From NCBI GenBank assembly GCA_002354735.1, contig DEMD01000003.1, forward strand, positions 124,001 through 188,000: a DNA stretch of 64,000 bases, written 5' to 3'. This DNA is from Gammaproteobacteria bacterium UBA2679 (GTDB taxonomy: Bacteria; Pseudomonadota; Gammaproteobacteria; Pseudomonadales; Oleiphilaceae). This document shows, piece by piece, positions 21,442 to 30,875 of the stretch. The notes under the pieces are model-generated. The model saw only the letters and a list, made by a program, of their open reading frames with translations, was not told where the DNA came from and did not search any database. The first letter of the stretch is position 1. Each line of letters begins with the position of its first letter. The position numbers and the translations under genes are program-made.

Positions 21442-22719
21442 ATGATACCAATGCGTATTTTTCTCGCGGCGGCCCTTACCAGCCTTCTAGCCGCATGCAC
21501 GACCAATCCCGTTACCGGCAAAAAGCAGCTCGACCTCGTATCCGAGTCGCAGGAAATGGCTATAGGCCAGCAACAGTACGAACCTGCGCAACAGTCACAG
21601 GGTGGTGCGTATACGCTGGACCCTGAGCTCACGCATTACGTGCGGAAAGTTGGCGAGAAGCTGGCTGCAGTAAGCGATCAGCCAGATCTACCCTACGAGT
21701 TCGTAGTGCTCAACAACGATGTGCCGAACGCCTGGGCCCTCCCCTCCGGCAAAATTGCTATCAACCGGGGCCTGCTCACGAAATTCGATAATGAGGCCCA
21801 GCTCGCGGCTGTACTCGGTCATGAAATCGTTCACGCAGCGGCAAGACACGGCGCGCAGCGCATGCAGAACAGCATGCTCGTGAGCGCGGGCATGGCGGGC
21901 CTCGGGCTGGCTATGAGTAACCAGGAGTATGGTCAGTTGCTGGTTGGCGGTGCGGCTTTGGGTTCGACGCTGGCGCTGGCAAAATACGGTCGTAACCATG
22001 AGCTCGAGTCAGACCATTACGGCATGGAATACATGGTCAAGGCCGGCTACGACCCCAAGGCAGCCGTGGAGTTGCAAAAGATTTTCGTCGAGCTTTCGGA
22101 GGGCAACAACCCGTCATGGATTCAGGGTATGTTCGCCACGCACCCGCCCTCACAGGATCGTGTCGAAGCCAATGCCGAACATGCGAAGCAGCTGCAAGCC
22201 CGATATCCGGACGCGGACTATCGCGGTGAACAGGCCTTCATGAAGGCAACAGCCCGGACCCGTCGCGCCGCACCCGCCTATGAGGCCTATAACGAGGGCC
22301 TGAAGGCCTTGAGCGAAGGCAATACCAGTGCCGCAATGAACTTGGCCGAGAAGGCAATCAAGATCGAGCCGGAAGAAGGCAGGTTCTATCAGCTCAAGGG
22401 CGATGTGTATGCCAAGTTGGGGAATGAAAAACTCGCCCTGCAGAACTATGACAAGGCCATATCGCTGAATCCCGAGTATTTCGAGCCCTTGCTGAAGCGA
22501 GGTCTGGTTCGCCAGGCAACGGGGCAGCTGGCCGGTGCTGAGCGCGACCTACAGAAAGCTAATGAACTGCTGCCCACCTCTGTTGGCCACCTGGCAATGG
22601 GGGATATTTCGTTAAAGAAAGATCAGCCACGTCAGGCGATCGAATACTACAGGGTCGCGGCTCAGGCTGAAGGTCGAACCGGGGATATCGCCCGATCACG
22701 ATTGGCGCAGTTTCAGTAA
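21442..22719 (+). CDS. M48-family metalloprotease lipoprotein with TPR repeats (BepA/LoiP-like)
   Basis: 425-residue periplasmic zinc protease. The signal sequence ends in the lipobox LLAAC, so it should be lipid-anchored. The zinc site is HEIVH at residues 127-131, and ESDHYGMEYM supplies the third ligand (Glu). Tetratricopeptide repeats cover about residues 285-400 (AYEAYNEGLKALSEGNTSAA, RFYQLKGDVYAKLGN, EYFEPLLKRGLVR). This order resembles BepA, which handles outer-membrane protein assembly quality control, but the lipoprotein signal is also seen in LoiP-like proteases. GGAG 11 bases upstream supports the start. It ends seven bases inside the convergent hydrolase. Confidence 0.88.
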   Translation: MIPMRIFLAAALTSLLAACTTNPVTGKKQLDLVSESQEMAIGQQQYEPAQQSQGGAYTLDPELTHYVRKVGEKLAAVSDQPDLPYEFVVLNNDVPNAWALPSGKIAINRGLLTKFDNEAQLAAVLGHEIVHAAARHGAQRMQNSMLVSAGMAGLGLAMSNQEYGQLLVGGAALGSTLALAKYGRNHELESDHYGMEYMVKAGYDPKAAVELQKIFVELSEGNNPSWIQGMFATHPPSQDRVEANAEHAKQLQARYPDADYRGEQAFMKATARTRRAAPAYEAYNEGLKALSEGNTSAAMNLAEKAIKIEPEEGRFYQLKGDVYAKLGNEKLALQNYDKAISLNPEYFEPLLKRGLVRQATGQLAGAERDLQKANELLPTSVGHLAMGDISLKKDQPRQAIEYYRVAAQAEGRTGDIARSRLAQFQ

Positions 22720-23696
22720 GCGGGATGACTGCTGAGCGCCTGCAACAGCTGGTTGCGGGCGAGCTCGGGATCCTCCTGCATGAAGCAGTGCCCGCCCGGT
22801 AGTTCGCGATAGCTGAAGTGACTGTTTTGCTTCGCTGCGAGCCGAGCGGCTTTGGCGACGAAAGGATAAGAGCGTTCACCGTACAGAATCCGGGTTGGGG
22901 TCTCAGAACGTTTTATGTCCTTCCACAAGCCGAACGGCACGCTATTGAAAATATCCGACTCAAGCCAGGTCGGACAGCGTAGCGCCACTGTCCCTCGTTC
23001 GTCCCTGGCTTCAAGTGCACCGAGGATAAAATCCTGCAAGCTCGCCTCACACCAGCCTTTGTATATGCCTCGCCCTCTGAGACTATCGGCAGCCTGTTGG
23101 AACGAATCCCAGTGGTCGCGCCGCTTCAGGGCTTTCTGACTGAAGGGTGTGCGATACCGGGGCAGAAAAAACTTCTGCACGCGAAGCAGGTTGATCATCA
23201 CCGGGGTAAACAGCACTGGGTCCAGTAGCACGGCGCGGCTGAACAACTTCGGATTCCGGCTGCACAACATGGCGGTCAGCACGCCACCAAAACTATGGCC
23301 AATTGCGTAGCGCGTTACTTCGCCGAATTCCGCAGCAACAGATTCGATTACAGCCGTAGCCAGGCTCGCGTTCCCATTCCAGCCTAGAAAATGACTGCCG
23401 GCCTCTGACTCACCATGGCCCTGCAGATCTGTCAGAATGCAGTCGAATGGCGCCTGCTGCCCGTCGCTGTCACACACCAGCGGCGCAAGCATCTGCCAGT
23501 ACACCGAGGCACAGAATCCGTTGCCGTGCAGAAAGTGAATGAGAGGACGCCCCCTCACCGGTGAGCGCCATCCACGAATGACAAGGTTCTGCTCGAGCCC
23601 GTCCAGCTCATCCTTCGCGAATACCTGCTCGAACTGAATGAGTTCGCTGTCGTGGACAGGATGATGAGTCGGTTCTACTGCGGCCGCCATATTCAC
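22713..23696 (-). CDS. alpha/beta hydrolase
   Basis: About 325 residues. Oxyanion-hole segment FLHGNGFCASVYWQML, nucleophile elbow YAIGHSFGGVL (Ser), and terminal histidine in LPGGHCFMQED define the alpha/beta-hydrolase fold. TRILYGERSYPF probably carries the acid region. There is no signal peptide. The frame starts with GTG overlapping the stop of the upstream permease gene as GTGA; an ATG two codons later (23690) is as likely. The close coupling to the ybbA/ybbP-type transporter suggests a shared transcript, but no shared substrate is known. Confidence 0.83.
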   Translation of the reverse strand: MNMAAAVEPTHHPVHDSELIQFEQVFAKDELDGLEQNLVIRGWRSPVRGRPLIHFLHGNGFCASVYWQMLAPLVCDSDGQQAPFDCILTDLQGHGESEAGSHFLGWNGNASLATAVIESVAAEFGEVTRYAIGHSFGGVLTAMLCSRNPKLFSRAVLLDPVLFTPVMINLLRVQKFFLPRYRTPFSQKALKRRDHWDSFQQAADSLRGRGIYKGWCEASLQDFILGALEARDERGTVALRCPTWLESDIFNSVPFGLWKDIKRSETPTRILYGERSYPFVAKAARLAAKQNSHFSYRELPGGHCFMQEDPELARNQLLQALSSHPAY

Positions 23697-26245
23697 TTCA
23701 GCACCGCTGCCGGCTGCTGCCGCATGGCTGAGCGAAGATTGAAGCTGGCGTAGAGTGCTATGACAAGGCCCAGGCCGGCCGGCAGCAGCAGCCAGTATTG
23801 CCAGTACACCGTCGGGTCCATATCGAAGACCTTGATCTGCAGCACCAGGCTCGCCGTCTGGCTCAGGACCATGGCCAGCAAGCCGCTCGCGCAGCCAATG
23901 AAGAAAAACTCACAGCGCTGCGTCGAACGCAAGGAGGTGGGATCGAGTCCCAGCGCCTGCATCAGCGCCGTCTCATGTGCCCGCACCGGCGCCTCACGTA
24001 GCATGACCACCACAACAACCAGAGCCGCCGCAGCAATGACGATAGCCAGAAGCAGCTCAAGCCCCTGCCCGACCTGCTTCAGCAGCACCTGAATTCTCGA
24101 TATCAGCGGCCCAAGTTCGAGTATGGATACCGTGGGATAATTCCTGTTAATCGTCGACAGGAGTGCTGCAGAGCGATCATCGTCCACCCGAAAACTTGTG
24201 ATATATGAGGGGGTGAAGGCCTCAAGCGCACCGGGCTCGAAAATGATATAGAAATTTGGTTTGAGACTGGTCCAGTCAACGCTGCGAATGCTGCCGACCA
24301 CTGCGGGCAAGCGCTCCGACCCGATATCGAAAACCAGGCCGTCGCCCACGGCAAGATCGAGCTGTTGGGCGAGTAGTGACTCGACCGATACCCTCACGAT
24401 CCCCTCCTCCGCTTGTGGCTCATACGGCTCGGACCACCATTCGCCTTCAACGACCTTGTTACTTTCAGGCAGATCCGCCGCCCAGGTCAGATTCAGCTCC
24501 CGATTGAGCGCGTTCACGTCTTTCTCCTTGGACACTGTCGTCTTGACGTCCTCGCCGTTGATCTCGGCGAGACGTCCACGGATCAGCGGATACATTGGCT
24601 GCAGTGTTTTCGCGGTGTCCTGAATCAAGCTCTCCAGATCCGCCCGTTCGAAAGGGGCGATATTGATGAGAAAATGGTTTGGCGCATCATCCGGAAGCTG
24701 TGTCGTCCACTGGGTGATGAGCTCAGTGCGGATAAGGAAGACGGTCAGCAGCAAGCCAAAGGTACCACCCAGCGCAGCCGTCTGCGGAATCACCCACCAG
24801 GGTCGTCGAAGTATATTTGCCAGCGCTGAACGCCAGGTGCCTGGATAGATGACGTGGCGATCGCCAGACAGCATTCTGGCTGCCAGTCGGGCCAGCAGGA
24901 ATAGCAGGGCTGCCAACAGCAATGGCACGAGGAAGAGCGCCATGACCACGACCACCAACAAGGTGCTGCCTAGGTAGAGGGCGAGAGCCACCACCAGCAG
25001 CGCATAGCCCACCAGCGTCCACAGCCTCCCGGCTTTCGAGCTCGCCACACTGCCGTCTTCGCTCTGTCGCAGCAGACTCGCCGGTGGCGCCTGCAACAGC
25101 GATCGAAGCTGTGGATACCATTGAAACAGACAGACGAAGACGACGACGCCTGCGGGCAGCAACATCCACCAGCCGAACAGCGGTGAGGCCGGCAGGTCGA
25201 CCTGCTCGCCAAGCAGGGCAAACAGACCTCGCTCCAGTCCCAGCGAAGCTGCCCAGCCGAAAGTCAGCGCCAACAGGAGGCCCATGCCCAGCTTAGCGAG
25301 ATAGTCCCGCAGCAGAACGTCTGATGTCATGCCCAGCGTCCGCTGCAAGGCGACGATGCGCTGTTGCTGCATGACGTACAGTTCCAGAGCGAGCTGCAGG
25401 GAAACCAGGGTGATCAGAATGGTCGCGAGCGCGGCCAAGGCAAGGAACGCGCTGCTTCGTTCCCAAGCGCGAGACAGTGTGCCCTCCCGCGAATTGGCCC
25501 ATTCCAGTTCGTCAGATGCCCCCATCATGGGCGTTGCGGCCGCCTCGAAGGCATTCAACCTTTCGGTTGTGCCGCTCATGTTGAGTTCATACTCGTAGCG
25601 GCTGCCGGGCAGGATCACGCCGGTCGACGGAACATCGGCAAAGTTCATCAGCACGCGCGGCGCCGCACCTACAATACGAAATGAAGGGTCTGGCTCCGAC
25701 AGCAGGCGACCACCAACTTCAAAAACCTGTCGGCCAATTCGAATTTTCGATCCGAGTTCGATACCCAGGCGTTCAAACAAGGTTCTGGCCAGATAGATTT
25801 CTCCCGGCGGCGGTCCTGACGATTGTCGTTCACCAGCATCCCCGTTATTAGATGCGCTTCCCCTCGTCTCGACATCGAGGTCGCCCGCCAGGGGGTAATG
25901 CTGGTCCACAGCCTTGACCGAGACCAACTGAAATTCAGGGAGTGCGGACTCAGGATCTTGAACCGCTGGCCGGTCTTCTACCGCCGCCATGGTCGAAAAT
26001 TCGTAACTTTCAGAAAACGAAAGGCCCTCCTCGCGTGCTAGGGTTGTCCATCGATCGGCGGGCTCAGGTTGCCGGTTCGAATCCAGCAGGAGGTCCCCGC
26101 CTGCGAGCGCCCGCTGCCCCTGCTCGAATTTTTCGACGAGTGCCACATTGAGACGCATCATCAGCATCAGCATCAGGCACATGACGCAGAGACTGTAGAA
26201 CACGATTCTGAAGGCAGGCTGCCTCAGCTCACGACGGATACTCAT
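23693..26245 (-). CDS. ABC transporter permease, YbbP-like (FtsX/MacB fold)
   Basis: 850-residue permease. The N-terminal helix (RIVFYSLCVMCLMLMLMM) leads into a large periplasmic domain (about 35-270). Three helices follow (SAFLALAALATILITLVSLQ and two more), then a four-helix region near 430-520 and a second periplasmic domain (about 530-720). The C-terminal FtsX helices are LELLLAIVIAAAALVVVVVM, FFFIGCASGLLAMVLSQTAS and YWLLLPAGLGLVIALYASF. This ten-helix plan is that of YbbP, partner of the ATPase YbbA. Its start overlaps the ATPase stop by four bases. The E. coli order tesA/ybbA-ybbP is kept. Substrate unknown; export of lipophilic molecules is a guess from the tesA link. Confidence 0.86.
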   Translation of the reverse strand: MSIRRELRQPAFRIVFYSLCVMCLMLMLMMRLNVALVEKFEQGQRALAGGDLLLDSNRQPEPADRWTTLAREEGLSFSESYEFSTMAAVEDRPAVQDPESALPEFQLVSVKAVDQHYPLAGDLDVETRGSASNNGDAGERQSSGPPPGEIYLARTLFERLGIELGSKIRIGRQVFEVGGRLLSEPDPSFRIVGAAPRVLMNFADVPSTGVILPGSRYEYELNMSGTTERLNAFEAAATPMMGASDELEWANSREGTLSRAWERSSAFLALAALATILITLVSLQLALELYVMQQQRIVALQRTLGMTSDVLLRDYLAKLGMGLLLALTFGWAASLGLERGLFALLGEQVDLPASPLFGWWMLLPAGVVVFVCLFQWYPQLRSLLQAPPASLLRQSEDGSVASSKAGRLWTLVGYALLVVALALYLGSTLLVVVVMALFLVPLLLAALLFLLARLAARMLSGDRHVIYPGTWRSALANILRRPWWVIPQTAALGGTFGLLLTVFLIRTELITQWTTQLPDDAPNHFLINIAPFERADLESLIQDTAKTLQPMYPLIRGRLAEINGEDVKTTVSKEKDVNALNRELNLTWAADLPESNKVVEGEWWSEPYEPQAEEGIVRVSVESLLAQQLDLAVGDGLVFDIGSERLPAVVGSIRSVDWTSLKPNFYIIFEPGALEAFTPSYITSFRVDDDRSAALLSTINRNYPTVSILELGPLISRIQVLLKQVGQGLELLLAIVIAAAALVVVVVMLREAPVRAHETALMQALGLDPTSLRSTQRCEFFFIGCASGLLAMVLSQTASLVLQIKVFDMDPTVYWQYWLLLPAGLGLVIALYASFNLRSAMRQQPAAVLK

Positions 26246-26985
26246 GCGACTGTAGCCGGCTCGTCATGGAGACGACCGTCGTAGAGATAGACCCTACGGT
26301 GGCAGCGCTCTGCCAGCTTGATATCATGCGTCACGAGAATCAGTGTCGTTGACTGCTTGTGATTCAGTTCGAACAGCAGGTCGATGATCTCCCCACCTGT
26401 CGCCTCGTCAAGATTTCCCGTTGGCTCATCAGCGAAAAGTATTCTGGGTCGGCCGGCAAACGCTCTCGCAAGCGCCACGCGCTGCTGCTCGCCACCAGAT
26501 AACTGGGTCGGCCATGCATTGATGCGGCCGCCGAGACCAACCTGCTGCAACCACGACTCGGCTTCCTGGGCAGACGTCCTCGCGGTGCTGTCCAGCTCGC
26601 CGTACTTCGCTTTGAGATCGAGTGGCAGCATGACGTTTTCCAGCGCGCTCAAATATGGATGCAGCTGGAAGTTCTGGAAGACGAAGCCAACCGAAGTCCG
26701 TCGTACACTCGCCCGTCCATTTTCGTCGAGGCTACTGAGCTGTGCACCCTGTAAAACCACTTCGCCAGCAGAGGGCACATCAAGGCCGGCCATAATGGAT
26801 AACAGTGTGGTCTTGCCTGAACCTGAGCGACCCAGAATCGCCAGCGACTCACCCGCCACCACCTCCAGATCAACCTGTTCGAGGATGGTTAGCGGTGTGG
26901 CTCCAGATACAGTCTTGCGGATTCCAGACAGCGCCAGTACAGAGTCTGACGAACTTTGCGATTTTTTCATTACATCATCAGGCAT
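26242..26985 (-). CDS. ABC transporter ATP-binding protein, YbbA-like (LolD/MacB family)
   Basis: About 247 residues; cytoplasmic ATPase driving the adjacent YbbP-like permease. Walker A GRSGSGKTTLL, Q-loop FVFQNFQLHPYL, signature LSGGEQQRVALARAF, Walker B RILFADEPTGNLD and the H-loop ILVTHD are all intact. The open frame extends to 27057, but the ATG at 26985, or 26970, gives a family-like N-terminus, and the extension would run toward the divergent esterase gene. It overlaps the permease by four bases. Confidence 0.9.
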   Translation of the reverse strand: MPDDVMKKSQSSSDSVLALSGIRKTVSGATPLTILEQVDLEVVAGESLAILGRSGSGKTTLLSIMAGLDVPSAGEVVLQGAQLSSLDENGRASVRRTSVGFVFQNFQLHPYLSALENVMLPLDLKAKYGELDSTARTSAQEAESWLQQVGLGGRINAWPTQLSGGEQQRVALARAFAGRPRILFADEPTGNLDEATGGEIIDLLFELNHKQSTTLILVTHDIKLAERCHRRVYLYDGRLHDEPATVA

Positions 26986-27128
26986 GGACTTTGGGGTCGC
27001 AGTTATCGTAAATGGATGGGGATACGGGTGGAAGCTGGCCAGGCCGGCTTTCGACAAACCTTATACGCTCGGCGCAGGAAAATCTATTGCACCGAGCTGG
27101 ACAGGACGGGATAGAAATAGTGCAGTTC

Positions 27129-27830
27129 ATGAAGGCAGTAAGGCAGTGGCAGTTTAGTTTCATTACGCTTCTTTTCTCGGTGAGCCTGGCAACGGCTGCC
27201 CAGGCAAGTCCAGCTGGTAGCAAGAAGATTCTGGTGCTTGGGGACTCACTCAGCTCAGGCTATGGCATCGATTTGAGCCAAGGCTGGGTGCAGAAGCTCA
27301 AAGACAGACTGGCAGAAAATCAGTGCGAGGATGGTGAGGCGCCGGAAGGCTGTGTACCAGGTCAGTGGTCAGTCATCAATGCCAGTATTTCAGGGGAGAC
27401 TATAGGTGGTGGACTGCGCCGCCTGCCGCGACTATTGGAACGGTCTGCTCCCGACGTGGTGATTGTGGAGCTCGGTGGTAATGACGGTCTGCGCGGCTAT
27501 CCGGTTCAGCGGATGCGTCAGGAGCTGACCAAGCTGATCGAGATGGCACAGAACAGCGATGCTCATGTTCTGTTGGTAGGCATGATGATTCCGCCAAATT
27601 ACGGGCCCGCCTACAGCGAGGCTTTCGCGGCGCAGTATACCGACCTGTCCGAATCGCTTGAGGTACCCCTTGTACCCTTCCTGCTTGATAAGGTAGTGTT
27701 TACGGAAGGCTATATGCAGGAGGACAGAATTCACCCTACTGCCAAGGCTCAGACCCAGATTCTGGATAATGTTTGGCCAGAATTGAGGGACCTTCTTCGG
27801 GAGGTGAGCGGTCAGGAATCGAGCAGCTGA
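27129..27830 (+). CDS. tesA: arylesterase / lysophospholipase TesA (SGNH hydrolase)
   Basis: About 233 residues; a periplasmic GDSL/SGNH esterase acting on acyl-CoA, lysophospholipid or aryl esters. The signal peptide is MKAVRQWQFSFITLLFSVSL ending near ATAAQA. Block I is LVLGDSLSSGYG (Ser nucleophile), block II Gly and block III Asn lie in VIVELGGNDGLRG, and block V is DRIHPTAKAQ (Asp, His). The open frame starts at 27012; a GTG at 27120 with GGGA upstream is an alternative to the chosen ATG. It is divergent from ybbA/ybbP as in E. coli. Confidence 0.9.
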   Translation: MKAVRQWQFSFITLLFSVSLATAAQASPAGSKKILVLGDSLSSGYGIDLSQGWVQKLKDRLAENQCEDGEAPEGCVPGQWSVINASISGETIGGGLRRLPRLLERSAPDVVIVELGGNDGLRGYPVQRMRQELTKLIEMAQNSDAHVLLVGMMIPPNYGPAYSEAFAAQYTDLSESLEVPLVPFLLDKVVFTEGYMQEDRIHPTAKAQTQILDNVWPELRDLLREVSGQESSS

Positions 27831-27860
27831 AAAAGATCGAGATTTCTTGCATGCAGATGG

Positions 27861-27889
27861 TTGACTCAACGGAGTGAACTCAGTAATAT
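27861..27889 (+). promoter_or_regulatory. sigma-70 promoter of the tRNA pair
   Basis: TTGACT (27861-27866) and TAATAT (27884-27889) are separated by exactly 17 bases. The predicted start near 27896 is followed by a short leader before tRNA-Asn at 27908. The segment after the -10, CCTGCCGC, is a GC-rich discriminator of the kind seen at stringently controlled stable-RNA promoters. Confidence 0.8.
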
Positions 27890-27907
27890 CCTGCCGCTCA
27901 ACGATGA

Positions 27908-27983
27908 TCCTCGATAGCTCAGTTGGTAGAGCAAATGACTGTTAATCATTGGGTCGCTGGTTCGAGTCCAGCTCGAGGAGCCA
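27908..27983 (+). tRNA. tRNA-Asn (GTT)
   Basis: The 76-base sequence folds as a complete cloverleaf: acceptor TCCTCGA paired with TCGAGGA, D-arm GCTC/GAGC, anticodon stem AATGA/TCATT with loop CTGTTAA, T-arm GCTGG/CCAGC with TTCGAGT, discriminator G and an encoded CCA. Anticodon GTT is at 27941-27943, identifying asparagine. It is followed ten bases later by tRNA-Pro and shares its promoter. Confidence 0.97.
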
Positions 27984-27993
27984 TTTTTGAATT

Positions 27994-28070
27994 CGGGGTA
28001 TAGCGCAGTCTGGTAGCGCGCCTGCTTTGGGAGCAGGATGTCGGGAGTTCGAATCTCTCTACCCCGACCA
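27994..28070 (+). tRNA. tRNA-Pro (TGG)
   Basis: The 77-base cloverleaf has acceptor CGGGGTA/TACCCCG, D-arm GCGC/GCGC, anticodon stem CCTGC/GCAGG with loop TTTGGGA, T-arm GGGAG/CTCTC with TTCGAAT (one non-canonical pair in the T stem), discriminator A and an encoded CCA. Anticodon TGG is at 28028-28030. A run of seven T residues directly after CCA may help end the transcript. The 240 bases that follow, up to the AraC gene, hold no gene I can support. Confidence 0.97.
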
Positions 28071-28312
28071 TTTTTTTGGTCATCCCTTCGTTGTTCGTTT
28101 CAAGCCAAGCCAAGCTTATAGTGAGCTATCGGCTATCTCGTTAATCAAGAAAACTCTTAGCCTAAGTCGATGACTACTGTTGACGAGCTCAAGGCATGTT
28201 CCCCACTACTACCCAGTCTCCCCGCACCGATACTTCTCCGCACCTTATAGCCGTTTCAGGCGTTTTCAGTAGCACCTTATTCAGTGCAGGTATTTGTGTT
28301 TCTTTCTAGGCA

Positions 28313-29185
28313 CTAGCTCTGCGCGGCCCGCCTGTAGTCCGAAGGCGTCATGGCCGTGTAACGAGCGAACACTTCGTAGAATCGGGTGAGCGAGGAAAAG
28401 CCGCTATCGTAGGCGATTCCCGCCACCTGCCTGTTCGATGTCGCCAACTGAGTCTTGGCATGACGCAAGCGCATGTCAGTCAAAAAACTCAGGATAGAAG
28501 TGCCCAGCGTCGATTTGAACACTGCCATGGCTGCACTCTTATGCAGTCCCGCAGCATCGGCTATATCGTTGATAGTGATATCGCTTTGGAATTGAGCTGC
28601 GATGAACTCAACCATACTAGCCGTCTGCTGCAGTCCCCGCTGGGAGACCATGGCCAAGGGCGCCCCGGCCTGCCCTGTCCGGCTGCTTTCGAGCATGCAC
28701 CGGCGCAGGAAAAGTAGAGCCTCGTCGAGCACGAGCGCCGTCAGTTCCGCGTGTCCGTGACGAAGATCATCGACCCAGTTCAGTACCTTGGAAAACGACA
28801 GGCGTGCATCCAGCGAGGAACGAAATGGCCGTGCGTCTTTCAATAATCGTGTCAATTCCCCGAGTGGCAGACTTTGGACCAATGCCGCCAGCGGAATGCG
28901 CATGCGAAGCAGCCGGCAGTCGTCGCTTATCTCATCGAGGCTGTGGGCATGAACCGCAGAAAAGCAGATCAAATCGCCTGCAGCGAGGGCGTAGATCCGG
29001 TCACTATAACTGAGCGCCAATTGCCCACTCAGCATGGCCCAGAACTCGAGATAGCCACTTCTCTCACCGGAATGAACTTGTGGCGTTTCGAAAATGGCAT
29101 CACCACGATAGCAGCTGGCATGAAAGTCCGAGTGCGACTGAGGTGATGGAAAGTCGTTTGAATAGCTTGATAGAACTTGTGTCAT
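28313..29185 (-). CDS. AraC-family transcriptional regulator
   Basis: 290-residue regulator. The N-terminal part (about 1-180) is a cupin-like ligand-binding domain (YLEFWAMLSGQLALSYSD, then IYALAAGDLICFSA). The C-terminal about 100 residues form the AraC double helix-turn-helix: DITINDIADAAGLHKSAAMAVFK and LATSNRQVAGIAYDSGFSSLTRFYEVFAR, closing with MTPSDYRR. It lies downstream of the LamB-type porin on the same strand, separated by a terminator-like hairpin, so it probably has its own promoter. Control of the sugar uptake genes is a reasonable guess from position only. Confidence 0.88.
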   Translation of the reverse strand: MTQVLSSYSNDFPSPQSHSDFHASCYRGDAIFETPQVHSGERSGYLEFWAMLSGQLALSYSDRIYALAAGDLICFSAVHAHSLDEISDDCRLLRMRIPLAALVQSLPLGELTRLLKDARPFRSSLDARLSFSKVLNWVDDLRHGHAELTALVLDEALLFLRRCMLESSRTGQAGAPLAMVSQRGLQQTASMVEFIAAQFQSDITINDIADAAGLHKSAAMAVFKSTLGTSILSFLTDMRLRHAKTQLATSNRQVAGIAYDSGFSSLTRFYEVFARYTAMTPSDYRRAAQS

Positions 29186-29287
29186 GAGGCAGCCCGTCTC
29201 TATTGTTTTTTTAGGTCACGTGCAGTGAGGCCAGTATATGAAGGGCAGATGGGCAGCGGGGTAAAGTAGCGAAAGCGAATGTAACAA

Positions 29288-29321
29288 AGCCCTGCAATTC
29301 CTCACGAAGTCTTGCAGGGCT
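29288..29321 (-). terminator. terminator-like hairpin after the porin gene
   Basis: AGCCCTGCAA (29288-29297) and TTGCAGGGCT (29312-29321) form a perfect ten-base-pair stem with a 14-base loop, 25 bases beyond the porin stop codon. On the minus strand it is followed by TTGTTACATT, a weak T-rich tail. It probably ends the porin transcript before the AraC gene. Confidence 0.65.
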
Positions 29322-29346
29322 GTCTAAACATGAGCCTGGGGCTTGC

Positions 29347-30672
29347 CTAGAACCAGATCTCGGTCTGAACACCGGCGACCAGCGCGTCGGTCTCGTTGCC
29401 TTCCGGTCGCACCAATCCCGATTGAGCCGTTGCGGCATCATTCCAGTCAAAACTACTGACGTAGAACCGCAAGGCAGGACGGGCCCAGTAGTCACCAGCA
29501 TCGGTGCTTGCCTGCAGAGCCAGCGTATACTTCATCAGTTCCTGTTCTTCCATACCCTCCTTCTCATAGATGTTCATGCCGACCTCCGCCAATACACTCC
29601 AGTATTTCGACAGCATGAAGTGCGGACGGATGCCGATGCTCTTCAATTCATGAAAGGCATCAGAGTTTTCGTACAGCGCCAGGTAGTTCACCTTGAAGGC
29701 CGGAGAAATATTGAACAGGCCCGTGTTGAAAATCCTGATATTGTCGTCGCCGCTGTCCGCAGTGAGATTGTAGCATCCGCCGTCCGTGCCCATGCAGCCG
29801 GGGTTTTCAGCAAAGATACCCGTGCCATATTGAAGCACTGTCTTCTGCTCCAGCATGCCTATGGTCTTCTGGAATTCAAAGGTTGCTGTGATGCCATCCG
29901 GGCCGCCGTCGTTCTGGGCAAATTGCAGCCCGAGCACGACATCGCCTGTATCACCAAGGCCGATTTCATTACGCGCATCGAACAGCAGGACATTGCTATC
30001 GCTGATGGGTTCCTCTACATCGCTGTTGAGGAAGGCGGCCAGATGCAGGCTATTGTCATCGCCCAGCTCAATATCGGTCACGCCGAAACCGTTGCCGGAA
30101 CTCTGCATGTAGAAGGCGTCGAACATATGTATGTCGCCGAAGCCCTGGGTTCGATAATAGCGACGACCCACCCAAAGATTACCAGTTGGCAGCAGACCTT
30201 CGGCCTCCACATAGAGCTGTCGGGTTCGTCGCGACCATGGCTCGACGGTTGTTGGCCCACGGGAGTCGCCCGCAATGTCCATCATCCAGACTGCGGCTAT
30301 CTTGATATCGTTGACCTGCTGCACATGGCTGAAGGCAAATTCAGCGTAATCGCGGCACTCATTGCCTAGCCGATAGTAGGCACCGTCATTCTTTGGATAG
30401 TTGAGCCCGAAACACGAGCCCCCGTTCTTGCTGCCGCCACTGAGGAAGGCGTTCGCGCCAGCCCGGAAGTAGCCGCTGAACTCGAAGCCTGTGTCCGCCT
30501 CCGGGCTTGGCGTCAGGTCGCGTGGCTCGGCATGCATTTCTTCAGCCACGATCGAGCGGACATACTCGATCGTCTCCGGCGAGAGGTCTGGTGGTGGTGT
30601 TGCAGCGACACCATGCAATGGCATGACCCCCGCAGTCAGTAGAAGTGTTCGAATCTGTAAATTGGTATTCAT
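29347..30672 (-). CDS. LamB-family (maltoporin-type) carbohydrate porin
   Basis: 441-residue outer-membrane porin. A signal peptide ends near VAATPP, followed by a short helical periplasmic segment (PETIEYVRSIVAEEMHAE) and the barrel. FEFSGYFRAGANAF and YYRLGNECRDYAEFAF are the start of the LamB family barrel; LWVGRRYYRTQGFGDIHMFD and the terminal aromatic AGVQTEIWF also fit. It should carry sugars across the outer membrane. It is divergent from the gltR-gltS-gtsABCD genes, whose usual partner in Pseudomonas is an OprB porin, so a maltoporin-type channel seems to have taken that place here. Two cysteine pairs may form surface-loop disulfides. Confidence 0.88.
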   Translation of the reverse strand: MNTNLQIRTLLLTAGVMPLHGVAATPPPDLSPETIEYVRSIVAEEMHAEPRDLTPSPEADTGFEFSGYFRAGANAFLSGGSKNGGSCFGLNYPKNDGAYYRLGNECRDYAEFAFSHVQQVNDIKIAAVWMMDIAGDSRGPTTVEPWSRRTRQLYVEAEGLLPTGNLWVGRRYYRTQGFGDIHMFDAFYMQSSGNGFGVTDIELGDDNSLHLAAFLNSDVEEPISDSNVLLFDARNEIGLGDTGDVVLGLQFAQNDGGPDGITATFEFQKTIGMLEQKTVLQYGTGIFAENPGCMGTDGGCYNLTADSGDDNIRIFNTGLFNISPAFKVNYLALYENSDAFHELKSIGIRPHFMLSKYWSVLAEVGMNIYEKEGMEEQELMKYTLALQASTDAGDYWARPALRFYVSSFDWNDAATAQSGLVRPEGNETDALVAGVQTEIWF

Positions 30673-30875
30673 TGAAGTCGCCCCGTCTTGTTGTTGTAGG
30701 AGACGAAGACTAGGAATCTCTGGGCTCGACTTCTTCCGCGAATTGCAGGGAAGCTTTCGGGATCGTCAGGCTGAGCGGCGAAGACGTGCGGAACATCGCA
30801 GAATACCTCGCCCTAAATTGACCCGCTGTGATGAATAGCTGAGACTGTATTCACTATCAGCACGACCGGGCAATC

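Noticed and set aside
28071..28312. Integration or attachment-site remnant downstream of the tRNA genes
   Set aside because: tRNA 3' ends are common integration sites, but I found no repeated tRNA end, integrase or mobile gene in the 242 bases that follow.
29422..30369. Plus-strand open frame of 315 codons opposite the porin gene
   Set aside because: It lies fully within the LamB-type porin on the other strand and has no family features.
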